Part shown: one piece after another, positions 10,024 to 21,269 of the stretch
Position numbering within the stretch: position 1 is the first letter of the stretch
Layout of the letters: each line of letters begins with the position of its first letter
Assembly (NCBI RefSeq): GCF_002575655.3
Contig: NC_053037.3
Span: 443,579,793 to 443,643,792, forward strand
DNA: 64,000 nucleotides
Direction: 5' to 3'
From: Aegilops tauschii subsp. strangulata
Taxonomy: Eukaryota > Streptophyta > Magnoliopsida > Poales > Poaceae
Notes under the pieces: model-generated
Database searches by the model: none
Seen by the model: only the letters and a program-made list of their open reading frames with translations
Told to the model about the DNA's origin: nothing
Program-made: the position numbers and the translations under genes

Positions 10024-11907
10024 CACGGCTCCATACAATTGGCTGCTCTGACCATCGTAAGTATAGAGGAACCATCAACTCAACCGCGCTCACCGCTCAT
10101 TTATGAACCTTCTGGTCTTGCCTCCACAATCTTGTGGTGAAAACATGATATTGGACACTATTCAGCTGCTTTGGATTAATCTGATACCCTGACTGTTGTT
10201 GCTGATTGCACTCATTGGGCTGCTGGTTATAATTGCCCTGGCCTTGAATTCCAAAATTTGAACCGCCACTTCCAAAGCCGGGCCCGTGCGAGTTGGATCC
10301 TGACCTGCCGTGCGGGCCATTATTATTATTGTGGTCCTGGTGAGAGCCGGAATTCTTATATTCCTTCATGATAAAACAATCTTTCCACATGTGAGTCAAT
10401 GGCCTCTCCTGTTAGCTGTGCTTTGGGCAGGGCTGGTTCAACATCGCCTCAAGATTGAAATTTGCTCCTCCTGGGCGAGAAAATGGATTATCCTTCCGAT
10501 GCTGATCGTTATTCTGTGCATTAGTATTAGCCACAAAATCTGACCCGCCGTCAGGCTGCTTGTGCTTACCATTACTACCCTGGTTATGACCCGTCATGTT
10601 TGACTGCTGCCCTTTTCCATTGTCGTTTTTCTTCCCCTTGTTGCTCTTCTCCTCATTAGACCCAGGGTCCTTAGTATAGCGAGAGTCGTCATATTTGATG
10701 AGTGCCCCCATGAGCTCTCCCATATCATTACAGTGACATTTGAGCCGCCCTAACTTTTGCTTGAGAGGGGTGAAACGACAATTTTTCTCCAGAATGATAA
10801 TAGCAGAGCCCGTGTTGATGCTATCCGATGAGTGGATAATAGCCAAAACCCGTTGGACCCAATGGTGGGCCGACTCATCCTCACGCTGGACACAAGCGTC
10901 TAGGTCAATGATTGACAAAGGCTGTTTGCGCGTATCCTTGAAATTCTGAATAAAACATGCCGTCAACTCCGCCCATGAATTGACAGAATTAGGGGGCAAT
11001 CCCTTCAACCAGGTTCGAGCTGGCCCATCTAGCATCATGGTGAAGTACTTGGCGCACACAACGTCATTGACATCTAACATCTCCATTTCCAACTCATAGC
11101 TCTCAATCCAGGCTTCATGAGGTTGATCAGCTGTATAATTGGCCACCTTTAGGGGACCTTTGAAATCCTTAGGCAACCGCTCATTGCAAAGAGCCGGTGC
11201 CAAGCATGGAACACCCACTGTCCTAGAAGTCATTCCGGCTTCTACAGACGTTGAAGGGTTACCCTGGAGCTGTTGATGAGCCGCTAACTGAGCCGCCAGC
11301 TCCGCCTCTTGATGTGCCCTCGCCTGATCCAATTGGGCCCAAACATTATAGTTATCACGCATTGGGTTATTCCCATGGGGCGGGTTATGCCGCCGCTCGC
11401 TGCTGGAAACCGTCGGCGATTCAATACGCCGGCTATAACTTTGACTTTAACGAGGAGTTGAATGAATTTGCTCACGGCTGTATGAGTAAGACGCCTGCTG
11501 AGCTACCACTGTCTGAAGAAGCTCCATAGCCTTCCAAGCTTCGATTGCCACGGGAGACTCGCCTTCCACTGGGAGAGCCGCCAGCCGCAAAGCCGCGGCG
11601 ATCATGTTATCCAACGGGTTAGAAAAATGACCCCGGTGGTGTCAACACCTGCTGAGGCGGGGTTAAATTCAAAAGAGGCGGGTCCGCTACACGAAGTTGA
11701 GTCGTCACCCTGGCTACGGGCGCCTCGGCGACCCGGGTCACACCGGGCGGGTTGCTTGTTCCTGCCCCAAGTGTATTGAAAAGATTCCTTGCCTCAAACT
11801 CCGGGGGTAGCCGGCTCTGGTGCCTTCTTCGCATAACAGCGTTTGAAGCGTTTTGGTCGAGATTTAACCGGAAAGTTTCTGCTTAAATCCGTTGGGACTC
11901 AGCTTCC
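10024..11907 (-). mobile_element. Ty3/gypsy element A, gag part (right of nested insertion)
   Basis: This is the 5' coding part of the minus-strand gypsy element interrupted by element B. It ends at about 11907, where the sequence changes abruptly to CACTA subterminal repeats with no LTR or primer site between, so the element lost its 5' LTR and leader through a deletion or recombination with the neighbouring CACTA fragment. Confidence 0.82.
10097..11834 (-). pseudogene. Gag of gypsy element A, broken
   Basis: Gag of the outer gypsy element, read on the minus strand. The N-terminal part (11834-11619, Pro-rich) is in a different frame from the main capsid region (11362-10412), so a frameshift lies near 11.4-11.6 kb. 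The capsid part shows the plant Gag pattern (KDFKGPLKVANY, then GPARTWLKGLPPNSVNSW, then FIQNFKDT). It is followed by a Lys/Gly/Asn-rich linker and a CCHC-like knuckle (CPKHS then THMWKDC) that is itself split by an in-frame stop at 10412-10414. The tail is Gln/Asn-rich. The continuing frame leads into protease on the far side of element B. It is clearly dead. Confidence 0.84.
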
Positions 11908-12629
11908 AACACGGGCTACTATTCATCCACCATTGACCTCCTCTAGCCTCCACCTGCGACTGTTCATCCACATCGTCTCCCTCCTGCCTCCACCAGCTAC
12001 TGTTCATCCACGGGCTCCTATACATCTAGCCTCCACCACTCCTCCACCGGCTACTGTTCAACCAGCCCTCTCCATGGGGTCCTATTCACCCAGCCCTCCA
12101 CGGGCTACTGTTCATCCAGCCCTCCACCGGCTACTGTTCAACCAACCCTCCACGGGGTCTTGTTCATCCAGCCCTCCATGGGGTCCTATTCATCCACCCC
12201 CAACCGGCTCGATCGGGGTCCTATTCATTCAGCAGTCAATTGCTCGAGTTCGGTACGCGAACACCTCGCTCGGGTTCAGTTAGTACCCAACGCCTCGGAC
12301 CCACGCGCGTACGTGTACGAGAGAAACACACATCGCTCAGCCCCGACCACCCACCGTAACCGGTAACTCCCCGATATTTTCCTCGCCCTCGCTTCTACCA
12401 CGGTTTTTCCGTCATGGACGGCCCAAAGAATGTCATGCAGCTGCGTCTCCGGCCCGCCCAGGACGAAAAGCCCATTTTCTGTCATGATTTTTTGTCATAG
12501 AAGTAGGATCCCACTAAATCTATTATGATACCGGGTTTTGTCACAATTATCGCCATAGAAGTGTCAGAAGCATGTCAGAAAAAATTCTTTCGGCCCAAAA
12601 CATCACGGATGTGTCTTTCTTTTGTAGTG
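11908..12629 (-). mobile_element. CACTA transposon terminal fragment
   Basis: The right boundary reads ttttgtagtg at 12620-12629, the complement of a CACTACAAAA terminus. The next 150 bp inward match, in reverse complement, the left ends of the CACTA copies at 23176 and 26059 (caaaacccggtatcat, aatcatgacagaaaatggg). Further in come degenerate repeats of the ctactgttcatccagccctcc type. The fragment is cut off at about 11908 by gypsy A. The 12629 end abuts copy 1 of the duplicated gene; the unoccupied paralogue near 46187 shows continuous sequence across this point, so the CACTA inserted into that gene copy. Confidence 0.82.
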
Positions 12630-13869
12630 AGTACCCTCGGCGCCATCTCCAGAGGCCTCGGATCTTCTTCCCCGCCTCCGACAGTCACACCAGCATCACC
12701 ATCCTCCACGTCCAAGCCAATGATGCCGAGGTCGACAAGGCTATGCCAAAGAGGTTGTACACTCGTCTCATCACTTTGTTACTCTACATTCATGTCAATC
12801 CCTCAGGGATCCTTTGGTTCAAAGCAGTTGCAAATCTAGAAATAAATGAATCATGGTCACAAAGTTAACAGAGAGAAAACTAAATGCTCTTTTGAACCAC
12901 AATTTAATCGGTTTAGCAAGATAGCTATTATATGATATTCATGTGGACCAAATCTATGCTCACAAAATATTTCGAGGGCAGGCTTCAGCCTGTTGAAGAC
13001 TGCGTACTAGATTCGCCACTGGTTCAAAGAAAAAGTGAAGGAAAACATAGGAATTGGAAACTTTACTATGGTACTACTATTCATGCATTTGGTTAGAAGG
13101 AATGGAGCAAAGCAAAACTGGAGGATTTTTTCCTTTGGTGTCTCTTTCAAAGAAAAAACATAGGAATTTTAATATCCACTTGGACGTCCTTTTCAAATTA
13201 ATATGCAAGAAGAACATGACTAATTGCATTGCTGGCATAATAAGATTCTTATTTTTCATTTTCATGTGGTTTGACATTAATTTGACCATGTTTCTCCATT
13301 CTTGTGTTCTTCCAATTCATGTGAACCAAACAACCAGGTTGACAGAAATCCTATGTTTGCAAATGTTGTGGTTTGCACGTGCATTCCTATCCTATTCCTG
13401 TCTTTTTTCCTATTCCTGCATTTTTAGAATCCTCCAATTCTAAGGAGCCCTTAAAGATTTACTTCATTTTCAGATATGTGTCAAAGAAAACTCTATGTGT
13501 TTTGTCCCGCTCCTACCGTGCCGTCATGCACCCCACCTATGGTGCACCATCGACGGAAGCATTCACTGCAGCAGATATTCCCCTTGCAGGCCTTCTTTCG
13601 CCACCTCAGATCATCTTCCCCGTTGCCGGCAGCCACGCCAACTGCATTACCATCATCGACTGAGCAGATGAACCTGAGGACTACACAGTTCCGGAAGAGA
13701 GGTCGCACTCTTTCGTGTCTGCTTATGTTATACATCGGTTATTATTACCTGCTACTTTATCATCCTGTTCACCTCTTAGACTCCGAGCCAGGTCCAAACT
13801 AATTTTCAACCTTGAGTTTTAAAATGCATGTGGGGCACATAGAGGCAACAATGAATAGTATCTCTCTAC
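12630..13869 (+). pseudogene. Duplicated En/Spm-like gene, copy 1, upstream part
   Basis: This noncoding-looking stretch is colinear with about 46187-47170 of the second copy. Shared blocks include cgccatctccag (12640), gaggtcgacaaggctatgcc (12731), ggagcccttaaagattta (13443), catcatcgactgagcaga (13652) and gtggggcacatag (13834). It is cut on the left by a CACTA end and on the right by gypsy element C, whose TSD tatct lies at 13870-13874. Short frames here are not conserved between the two copies, so it is probably 5' untranslated exon and intron sequence of a transposon-encoded gene. Direction (plus) is inferred from the second copy. Confidence 0.65.
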
Positions 13870-13874
13870 TATCT

Positions 13875-14759
13875 TGTCAGATTTAGGGCTCCCAGACCCT
13901 TGAGAGGTTCGAACTCTGGGGTGTGCATGAAGGACTCTCTCTCCCCAGCCTGCCTGCCCAACAATTCCACAGCCTAGCTCGACGAACCCAAAGAACACGA
14001 GACACAGAGATCTATAATGGTACATACCATCGTGTGGTGTAATACCCTACTCCAGTGTGGTGGTGGTGGTGGATTGCCTCGTGGGCTGAGGATGAACTAG
14101 TACAATGGGTGAACAACCTCAGGAGGAGAGGTGTTCTTGAGCTCTATGAGCTGGTGAGATGGTCTTGGTGGAATGGATCCGGTCCAAGATGAGTTGCCTC
14201 CTATGGTGGTGGCTAGTCCTATTTATAGAGGCCTCGGTCCTCTTCCCAAATGTAGGCGGGAAGGGATCCCAAAACGGCAAATTTTGATGGGAGACAACTA
14301 GTACAAGCTATCCTGACAAAAGTAGTCTTCGCCTGCCAAAGGTTCTGGTGGTGACGCTGTCGTGGGCTCCGTGATGACCTCCGTCCTGCCGTCTTGCTGG
14401 TCTTGGTCTTGTTGCACCGATATGGAAACCTTTGCCTGATGCCTCGGGACTCCTCGCCTGCGCTTGCCTCTTTAACACCAAAGAGGAAACCGGGACACTG
14501 CGCCCGCTGGCGCCCGCCTGGCCTTGGTTGTCACGGCTCACATCATGTGAACCTCGCGAGGTGCCCCTTGCATTGATATCTCTGCTCCTCGGGAGCCAGC
14601 CTAGCGAGGCCGCCCCTAGGGAGGTCTTGGCGTCGTCCGCCTCGCGAGGCTTGGCCCCTCGCGAGGGTCTTGAGTTGTTGTTGTCGAAGCTGGGCCGTAC
14701 TGGGCCGTTGGTGGAGCCACGCCATGGGCCGCAGGCAGGCAAGTTTGGGTACCCCGACA
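13875..14759 (-). repeat. Element C LTR, left (3' LTR of the minus-strand element)
   Basis: Starts tgtcagattt and ends gtaccccgaca on the plus strand. It carries tatttatag at 14220-14228, which is a TATAAATA box on the minus strand and agrees with minus-strand transcription. Compared with the right LTR it lacks about 14 bp near its inner end. Confidence 0.9.
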
Positions 14760-14776
14760 ATAGCCCCCGTGCCCAA
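14760..14776 (-). other. Polypurine tract of element C
   Basis: On the minus strand the sequence just inside the 3' LTR is GGGCACGGGGGCTAT, a purine-rich tract in the expected position for plus-strand DNA priming. Confidence 0.65.
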
Positions 14777-15006
14777 GGCGCGCTCGAGCTTGGCTTCGAG
14801 GTGAAGCCAAAAGGGCAAGTGCGGAGCGCCACGAGCCCCAACTGCCTGCGGCCTTGGTCGAGCGTGGCGATTGACAGGACGTGGGCGCCTCCGCTTCCCC
14901 ACGCTGCCTTGGCAACCGTCCTCGACTTGACGAGATCTTGCTGCATGCAGAATGAATACCATCCTTGCGTGTGATCGTGCAAGCCCGCGGTTGGCCTCCT
15001 GCTGAC

Positions 15007-15013
15007 TATAAAT
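15007..15013 (+). promoter_or_regulatory. TATA box candidate for the antisense ORF of element C
   Basis: The sequence tataaat on the plus strand lies 82 bp upstream of the ATG at 15095, with GC-rich flanks. Spacing suits a promoter for the antisense ORF, opposite to the retrotransposon's own transcript. This is an inference; no expression evidence exists here. Confidence 0.4.
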
Positions 15014-15094
15014 GAGGAGAGGGGCGGAGCCCCCGTTGCTCATCTCATTCTTCTTGCAGTGCGCTCATTCCTCTTCCTCCTTGCTGAGACTCCC

Positions 15095-15829
15095 ATGGCG
15101 CTGATCAGGAGATTCTCCTCCGCCGAGAAAGGAAAAACCCCCCGCGAGGAACAGGGGCCACTCCCGCCGAAGAAGAGATTCGGCTGCTCCCGCGGCGTCG
15201 GCGTGAGGCTGGAGGGGACGAGGCCTTGGTACGAGCAGCCTCCGCCCGGTTATCCGCTGCCCTTGTATGCCCAAGCGCAAGGCTCCAGAGAAGGAGGCGG
15301 AGCCTCGCGCCACTCGCGTCACGGCCGCGGCGGCCGGGCTGTGGTTGCACGGGCCGCCGACCCACGAACCCACGCCGAGGGCTCCTCGCGGGAGTTCGTG
15401 GAATGGGCGGGTATGCCACCGTATACATGGATCTAGTTTCCGTGGTTCTTCGCCGGAGAGATGCCGCCGAGAGGGCCGCTCGAGCTGTGGCCACAACATG
15501 CCGAGTGTAGTACCCCGGCGACGGGAGCGGAGGTCGAAGTCGTTTCCCGGGGCAAGATTTTCATGACCCGTGGATGGGGCGAGGTCGCCCGCTCCTGCTG
15601 CGCCGAGGGGGCCCTCGCCATCCATTTTGAGTACGGCGGCGCCTCCATGCTGTTCTTCAAGGTCTTCGACGAGGAGGGCCGCCGCCTGGAGTGTTGCCCT
15701 AGAGGGGGCCGCCAGGATGGTGCAGCGGCATGCGCTGAGCCTGCCCTTGGTCCTGCCGACAGCTCCTCCAGCAGCAGCGGCGGCTCCTGGGAGTCCAGCG
15801 ACTGTCCTGAGCTTGACGACACTCCGTAG
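15095..15829 (+). pseudogene. Antisense ORF in element C, with a B3-like segment
   Basis: A 244-residue plus-strand frame runs against the direction of gag and pol. It has a single in-frame TAG at 15434-15436; the same frame is open before it from the ATG at 15095 and after it to 15829. The first half is Arg/Pro/Gly-rich. The second half contains FMTRGWGEVARSC, then ALAIHFEYGG, then MLFFKVFDEEGRR (about 15560-15690). This resembles the C-terminal half of a plant B3 DNA-binding domain (GW..F, then hydrophobic strand, then KVFD). The tail is Ser-rich and acidic. Tat-lineage elements are known to carry antisense extra ORFs; whether this one is such an ORF or a captured transcription-factor fragment is not settled. 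GC content is high. Confidence 0.55.
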
Positions 15830-17374
15830 ACGAGCGACAAAAGCTACGTGCCCCCGAGCTCCCGTCGTGCTCGAAGCGCGGCAACGACATCTGCTTGCCA
15901 TCGCCCATGATCTGGATGGGGTTGGCGTCCGCCCCTTGGGGCCCACTGTTGATGATGGCGTCGGCGGCGACGCCTGTAGATATGACTCCTGGAAGCCTTC
16001 TTCTTTTGTTCCCTGCGAGGAATCGAGATGAACTCCGTGGGGGTGTGTAAAGAATCTGTAGCGCTTTTGCGTCAATATTATTCTCATTATGATATTCGTG
16101 GTTGCGTGTATTGCTTCGTCTTTGTCCCCCCTTTTCTTCCTTGCGATAGCTTAGCGCTCTACGCTGACAGGTCCCAGTCCCCAGGCAGGCTTCAGCCGTC
16201 GCTGGTATGCCAGGTCACGATGCCGTGGTCAAGGCCAGGAGGTGAGTGGCCCAAGGTCTGGTGAAAGCTTCCGAGGCGCGATGCTTAGGAGGTCCCCTTT
16301 AGCATGCAAGCAACTCCTTGGAGGCAGAAAAGGAAGGCGGCACCACCGGAGCAAGGCTGCAAGAGCTAGAAATCCAGTGTCACAGCGCTGGGCTGACTCG
16401 GATGCGTGATTTATCTTAGTGATCCTGGGTCGATTCCTAGTGCCGCGCCCGGTTTGCGTGTCTGCGGTGGTGGTACTACTAAGTCTGGCTCTCGCCAGAT
16501 TCCCCCCTTTCATGCTCTTCTAAGTGCTCTGCATTCTTGGGTCCCGACCCTCGAGTAGGGCTCAGCCATCGCTGGTATGCCAGGTCGCGATGCCGTGGTC
16601 AAGGCGAGGGGGTGAGGGCTGGAAAGTCAGTAAGAGCTCCTGAGGCACGATGCTCAGGAGCCCCCCTTTAATGCGCAAGCGAATTGCATGAGAAAAAGGA
16701 AGGAGCCGACGGGGCCACCCGTAGTTAGGCTCCGGAAATTCCTACGGCTTAGTTGGAGAGGGAAATATAGATTGTAATCGCGTTGGCCATCCTGCCGCTG
16801 ATCGTCTCGCAAGAAGATGAAGGCACTGAGGATCTGGTGAGGTGACGTGCGCGGGGCGGGCCGCGAGCCAGCGCTCAATCTCTCAGGTTTATCAATGTTG
16901 CAGGGACGGACCCGAGCACAAGCGTCGTGCCAGCACGTGGACTCCTTGTCGCGGGATGAGCAAAAGGACGGCCAGCAGTGCGGGATGCCGCGAAGTGTAA
17001 TCAGGCAGGTATAAAATCATCTGAAGAGGGGCGAGCAACGCTAGCAAGAACGATACATGACACAGGGACAGACCCATGCGGCCTGGGGATGATGCAGCCC
17101 GAAGGGCGCCCCCAACAGAGTAAGCTAAAGACGTAAAATGATACACGTCGCAGGGACAGGCCCATGCGACTTGGGGACGATGCAGCCCGTGGAGCGCCCC
17201 CAACTGATTAAACCAGAAAATGTCACCTGGCACCGTTGTTGCAGAGGTGTTGGAGTAGCTGAAGATGCGTGCTGAAGGAGTCGTTCCTCATGAGCCGCCA
17301 AGATCCTGAGCCTCAGGAGGCTCTGGGAGGCCGGGAGGCTCGTGAAGGACTGTCGCCATCTCTGCCAGGACCGC
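15830..17374 (-). repeat. Noncoding 3' part of element C with internal tandem repeats
   Basis: No RNase H or integrase motif is visible. A block containing gctggtatgccaggtc and gatgccgtggtcaaggc occurs twice, near 16190-16345 and 16560-16715, about 370 bp apart. A second repeat, with gggacagacccatgcg then gatgcagcccg, occurs near 17060-17120 and again near 17150-17205. Reading frames across these repeats are not conserved and are not called as genes. Confidence 0.6.
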
Positions 17375-17809
17375 CTAGTGCCTGGCTTCCTGGGCTGCCA
17401 GGATGCTCCGTAGGTGGCGCTGGAAGGTGACAGCCGCGTTCGGCAAGCCGAAAGGCATGCACACGTAGTTGTGAGGTGGACCTCCGCATCGTCCAACGCG
17501 CGATGGCCAGAAGCGCTCCTGAGATGCGGCCCTGTTGAGCCCTGGAATGTCGGCGCAGACGCGCAGCCCGTCGTCCGCACCAGGACAAGGAGCTCTGCCA
17601 GGTGGTGGGCGGCGGTCGCCGCGCATGGTTCTCGCCTCTTGAAGCTCCTTGGTGGTCTTGGTGATGAACTTCTGAGCACCAGGCACCTCGTGCATTGTGC
17701 CCTGGCGAAGGAAGCGTGCGGCTAAGCAAGCCTCCATGTAGTGCCTGAGCGCCTCCCTCGTGACGTTGGCTAGGTCCGAGGCCCTACAGAAGAGAGCCCC
17801 CGAGCCCAA
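17375..17809 (-). pseudogene. Reverse transcriptase remnant of element C, internally deleted
   Basis: The minus-strand frame has the start of RT (a VCADIPGLN segment corresponding to the usual VDY..LN box). It jumps almost directly to YVCMPFGLPNAAVTFQR, without the FLDAYSGYHQ block. After LRSILAAQE it stops, and no YVDD box follows. The gap shows an internal deletion that removed one of the catalytic Asp boxes, and the second box has been lost too. It follows the protease by about 110 bp in the same direction. It cannot be active. Confidence 0.8.
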
Positions 17810-17920
17810 CCTGAGGAGGGTGCCAGGCGTGCCTTCCTATGCGAGGGAGGGAGGCACCCCGTCTACGGGCGCAGGTCCTGAGGAGGTGCCGCTGTTCTCC
17901 TGAGGCCCTTGGTGGAGCAG

Positions 17921-18412
17921 CTACTTTTTCTTCTCGGGGGCGGCCTCAGGAGGGTAGATCATGCCTTCGTTGTCTGGGTTTTCGACCACTGCAGCCTGGT
18001 AGGCGTGCTCAAGGGAGCACACCGCATCCTTCTCTTCGCAGGCGACCGTGATGACGCCGCAGCTCCCTGGCATCTTGAGGAATTTGTAACCATGATGAGT
18101 GACCGCCATGAACTTGGCCAGGGCCGGATACCCGAGAATAGCGTTGTAGGGTAGGCGAATGTGGGCGACGTCGAAGTCGATGAGCTCGGTGCGGTAGTTG
18201 TCGCGCTTGCCGAAGGTGACAGGGAGGCGGATCTGCCCTATTGGGGTGATGGAGCCGTCGGTCACTCCTGAGAAGGGCTTGGTCGGCCGCAGCTGATCGT
18301 ATGGCACTTTGTGGCGGTCGAATGTGTCGATGGACAGAACGTTGAGTCCCGCGCCACCATTGATGAGGGTTTTGGTGACAAGGATGTTGCTGATGATGGG
18401 TGATCCAAGCAT
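17921..18412 (-). pseudogene. Protease of element C with altered active site
   Basis: A 163-codon minus-strand frame encodes the retropepsin domain. The active site reads LINGGAGLNVLSID; plant gypsy relatives normally have DGG at this point, so the catalytic Asp appears to be Asn. Downstream, PVTFGKRDNYRTELIDFDV and YNAILGYPALAKFMAV match the protease core. The frame opens with MLGSPIISNILVTK. The 300 bp between it and gag (18413-18711) hold no recognisable domain and probably encode the degenerate linker. The element is dead for other reasons too. Confidence 0.78.
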
Positions 18413-18711
18413 CGGGAGGGTGCCGGGAGTTGCGCACTTGAGCTGGTCGGATGAGCTGAAGGTAATGGTGCACTTGGACCACCTGAGTGGGCACGTGGCC
18501 TCGAGCCTCGGAGGGCCGCGTTCACCTCACGAGCGAACTGCTTGAAGATGGGCTGGGAGGCTGGGGCCTGAGCGCCACCCAGGATGCAAGTGATGGCGCG
18601 TGGCTCCTGGAAGCCGCCAGCCCCCTCGTCCTGGTGATGATCGTCGTTTCTTCACAGCGGTGGTGGCAGCGGAGGGAGGCCAGCCTTGCCCTGAGGTCGG
18701 TCCTCACGAGG

Positions 18712-20340
18712 CTAGTCCCTCCAGGCACCCTCGCAAGGCTGGTCCTGCCAGTGGTCCTCACGAGGCTGGTCGCGCCACTCCTGCCGGGGGCCTCGGTCGT
18801 CCCAGCGTCCTCTGCTTCGTCCTCCTCCTTGGCCGTAGCTTCGGTCGTTGCGCTTGGGGCGTCGACCGAAGCGCCCATCGCGGATGGCCTTGAGCTCCTG
18901 ACACTCATTGGTGTTGTGGCTGTGCACGTTGTGGGAGGCGCAGAACGGACGACTGCCCTTCGACGACTCTGGGTGGTCGCAGCCACGCTTCATCTCTAGC
19001 TCAGCCGTGAGCACGGCCGCTCCCTTGTGCTTCACATCCTTGGTCTTGGCCTTCTTGTCTTCTGGGTCGGCAGCAGGGAGCTCGAGGAGGGTGAGGCGCC
19101 CCTCCTCAGCTCTCGCGCACTTGGTAGCCATGTTGAACATCTCCAGAGCCGTGCATAGGTCTTCACGGATGGCGAGCTCCTCCTTCATCTTGACGTCGCG
19201 GACGCCGTCGGAGAACGCAGAGATGATGGCCTCGTCCGTCACCTTGGGGATCTTGAGGCGAACGCTGTTGAAGTGCTGGATGTACTTCTGTAGGGTCTCT
19301 CCCGGCTGCCGCTTGATGCACCGTAGGTCACCCGCGGCCGACGGGCGGTCGCGAGTGCCCTAGAAGTTGGCGACAAAACATTCACGCATCTCGCCCCAGG
19401 CGGAGATCGATCCCGCAGGCAAGTTCAGCAGCCACGAGCGCGCGCCATCTTTGAGGGCCATGGGGAACCAGTGCGCCATGACTTTCTCGTCGCCATTGGC
19501 CGCCTCGATGCTCAGCTCGTAGAGCTGCAGGAACTCAGCAGGGGTCGGGGTTGCCTTCGTAGCATGGAGGCAGGTTGGGCTTGAACTTCCCGAGCCAGAC
19601 AATGCTACGCAGCTCATGAGTGAAGGCGCGACAACCTTCTGTAGTCACTGGAGCCCGTCGTGGGGGCGGAGCCTGGTCTTGGTATCCGCACGCCACCATT
19701 GCGGGTGGCGCACGGGTTTGACGCGGTGGTGCGGGGAGTGCAGGAGCATCTTCTTGCGGCCGAGGGACCTCCTGGCAGCTTCCTTCTTCATGCGCGGGCG
19801 CCCTGCGCGGTGGGTCGCGCCGTGGGGCCGCGCGCCTTGGCGCGATGGAGACGTCTTGACGTGGATGTGGTGGAGGCGCTCCATGGGCCACGTCGCCCGC
19901 AGCAAGAGGCTGTCGAGGCAGCGAGAGGGATGGTGCAGGAGAGCCCCCAGCGGCGGTGACGAGCTCGGCGATGCGGTCCAGCCAGTCCTCGTAGAGGTCG
20001 TCGACGGGGCGGTAGCGCAGGAGCTCACGCGCCATGAGCAGTGCAGCCTGCGTGTCCGCGGGCTTGCGGCGAGCATGGGATGACGAACCGGCCGGAGTCA
20101 GCGACGGGGTGGCGGTGCGTCCGGGCCGCCGCATGGAGGGGTGCAGCGATGAGGCCTGCTGCTCGTTCCCCGCCGGGCCGGTGGCGGCGTTGGCAGCAGG
20201 TGATGGAGAGTGACGGGGAGGCCCGCCGACGGGTGCCGTCTGGGCGACGTGAGTGTTGAGAGCGGCTGGCGCTCCGCACGGGCTCGACGAGCATCTGCCA
20301 TGGAAGTGGTGGAGCGTGGATCGACAGAGGGAAAGCTTCA
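18712..20340 (-). pseudogene. Gag of element C, broken into three frames
   Basis: Minus-strand Gag. The N-terminal part (to about 19535) is low-complexity Pro/Ala/Arg and ends with THELRSIVWLGKFKPNLPP. The capsid core continues in another frame (19617-19360) with EFLQLYELSIEAANGDEK, then FPMALKDGARSWLLNLPAGS, then a stop after FVANF at 19360. The C-terminal part (19242-18712) has TDEAIISAFSDGVRDVKMK, an FCASHNVHSHNTNEC knuckle-like motif and an Arg/Gly-rich tail. So there is one frameshift and at least one stop. It lies directly after the right LTR, as expected for gag. Identity is clear; function is lost. Confidence 0.83.
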
Positions 20341-20347
20341 GCGCACC

Positions 20348-20363
20348 CCTACCTGGTGCGCCA
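20348..20363 (-). other. Primer binding site candidate of element C
   Basis: On the minus strand, two bases inside the 5' LTR end, the sequence TGGCGCACCAGGTAGG begins. TGG is the usual start of a primer site. I cannot assign the tRNA with confidence. Confidence 0.5.
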
Positions 20364-20365
20364 AA

Positions 20366-21264
20366 TGCCGGATTCAGGGCTCCGCATACCCTTGAGAGGT
20401 TCGAACTCTGGGGTGCACACGAAGGACTCTCTCTCCCCAGCCTGCCTGCCCAATGATTCCACAGCCTAGCTCGACGAACCCAAAGAACATGAGACACCGA
20501 GATTTATACCGGTTCGGGCCATAGTGTGGTGTAATACCGTACTCCAGTGTGGTGGTGGTGGATTGCCTCGTGGGCTGAGGATGAACTAGTACAATGGGTG
20601 AACAACCTCAGGAGAAGAGGTGTTCTTGAGCTCTATGAGCTGGTGCGATGGTCTTGGTGGAATGGATCTGGTCCAAGATGAGTTGCCTCCTATGGTGGTG
20701 GCTAGTCCTATTTATAGAGGCCCCGGTCCTCTTCCCAAATGTAGGCGGGAAGAGATCCCACAACGGCCAATTTTGTAGGGAGACAACTAGTACAAGCTAT
20801 CCTGACAAAAAGTAGTCTTTGCCTGCCAAAGGTTCTGGTGGTGACGCTGCCGTGGGCTCCGCGATGACCTCCGTCCTACCGTCCTGCTGGTCTTGGTCTC
20901 ATTGCATCGATATGGAAACCTTTGCCTGATGCCTCGGGACTCCTCGCCTGCGCTTGCCTCTTTAACACCAAAGAGGAAACCGGTACACTACGCCCGCTGG
21001 CGCCCGCCTGGCCTTGGTCGTCACGGATCACGTCATGTGAACCTCGCGAGGTGCCCCTTGCATTGATATCTCCACTCCTCGGGAGGCAGCCTAGTGAAGC
21101 CGCCCCCAGGGAGGTCATGGCATCGTCCGCCTCGCGAGGCTTGGCCCCTCGCGAGGGTCTTGAGTTGTTGTTGTTGAAGCTTGGCCGTACTGGGCCGTTG
21201 GTGGAGCCACGCCATGGGCCGCAGGCAGGCATGTCTGGGTACCCCCGTTCCCAGGACACCGACA
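20366..21264 (-). repeat. Element C LTR, right (5' LTR of the minus-strand element)
   Basis: Starts tgccggattc and ends ggacaccgaca on the plus strand, so it runs TG to CA in the minus orientation. tatttatag near 20709-20717 gives a TATAAATA box on the minus strand. It is closely similar to the left LTR, which makes this insertion younger than element B's divergent pair by eye. Confidence 0.9.
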
Positions 21265-21269
21265 TATCT

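Larger units (their letters stand above)
13875..21264 (-). mobile_element. Complete Ty3/gypsy LTR retrotransposon C, pol-deleted, with antisense ORF
   Basis: LTRs of 885 and 899 bp flank a 5.6-kb interior whose gag, protease and RT remnants run on the minus strand. The 5-bp duplication tatct occurs at 13870-13874 and 21265-21269. With the element removed, the flanks join to match the second gene copy near 47165-47180, which confirms the insertion. RT is internally deleted and neither RNase H nor integrase is seen, so it is non-autonomous. The region near its 3' LTR has an ORF on the opposite strand (15095-15829), as in Tat-lineage elements that carry an extra antisense gene (family knowledge). 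Confidence 0.92.

Noticed and set aside
14308..15043. Frames of 150-220 codons in the LTRs of element C
   Set aside because: They lie in LTR sequence, recur in the right LTR with different breaks, and have no domain.
15065..16087. Long minus-strand frame (340 codons) opposite the antisense ORF of element C
   Set aside because: It overlaps the plus-strand ORF, is Arg/Ala/Gly-rich from high GC and has no retrotransposon or host motif.
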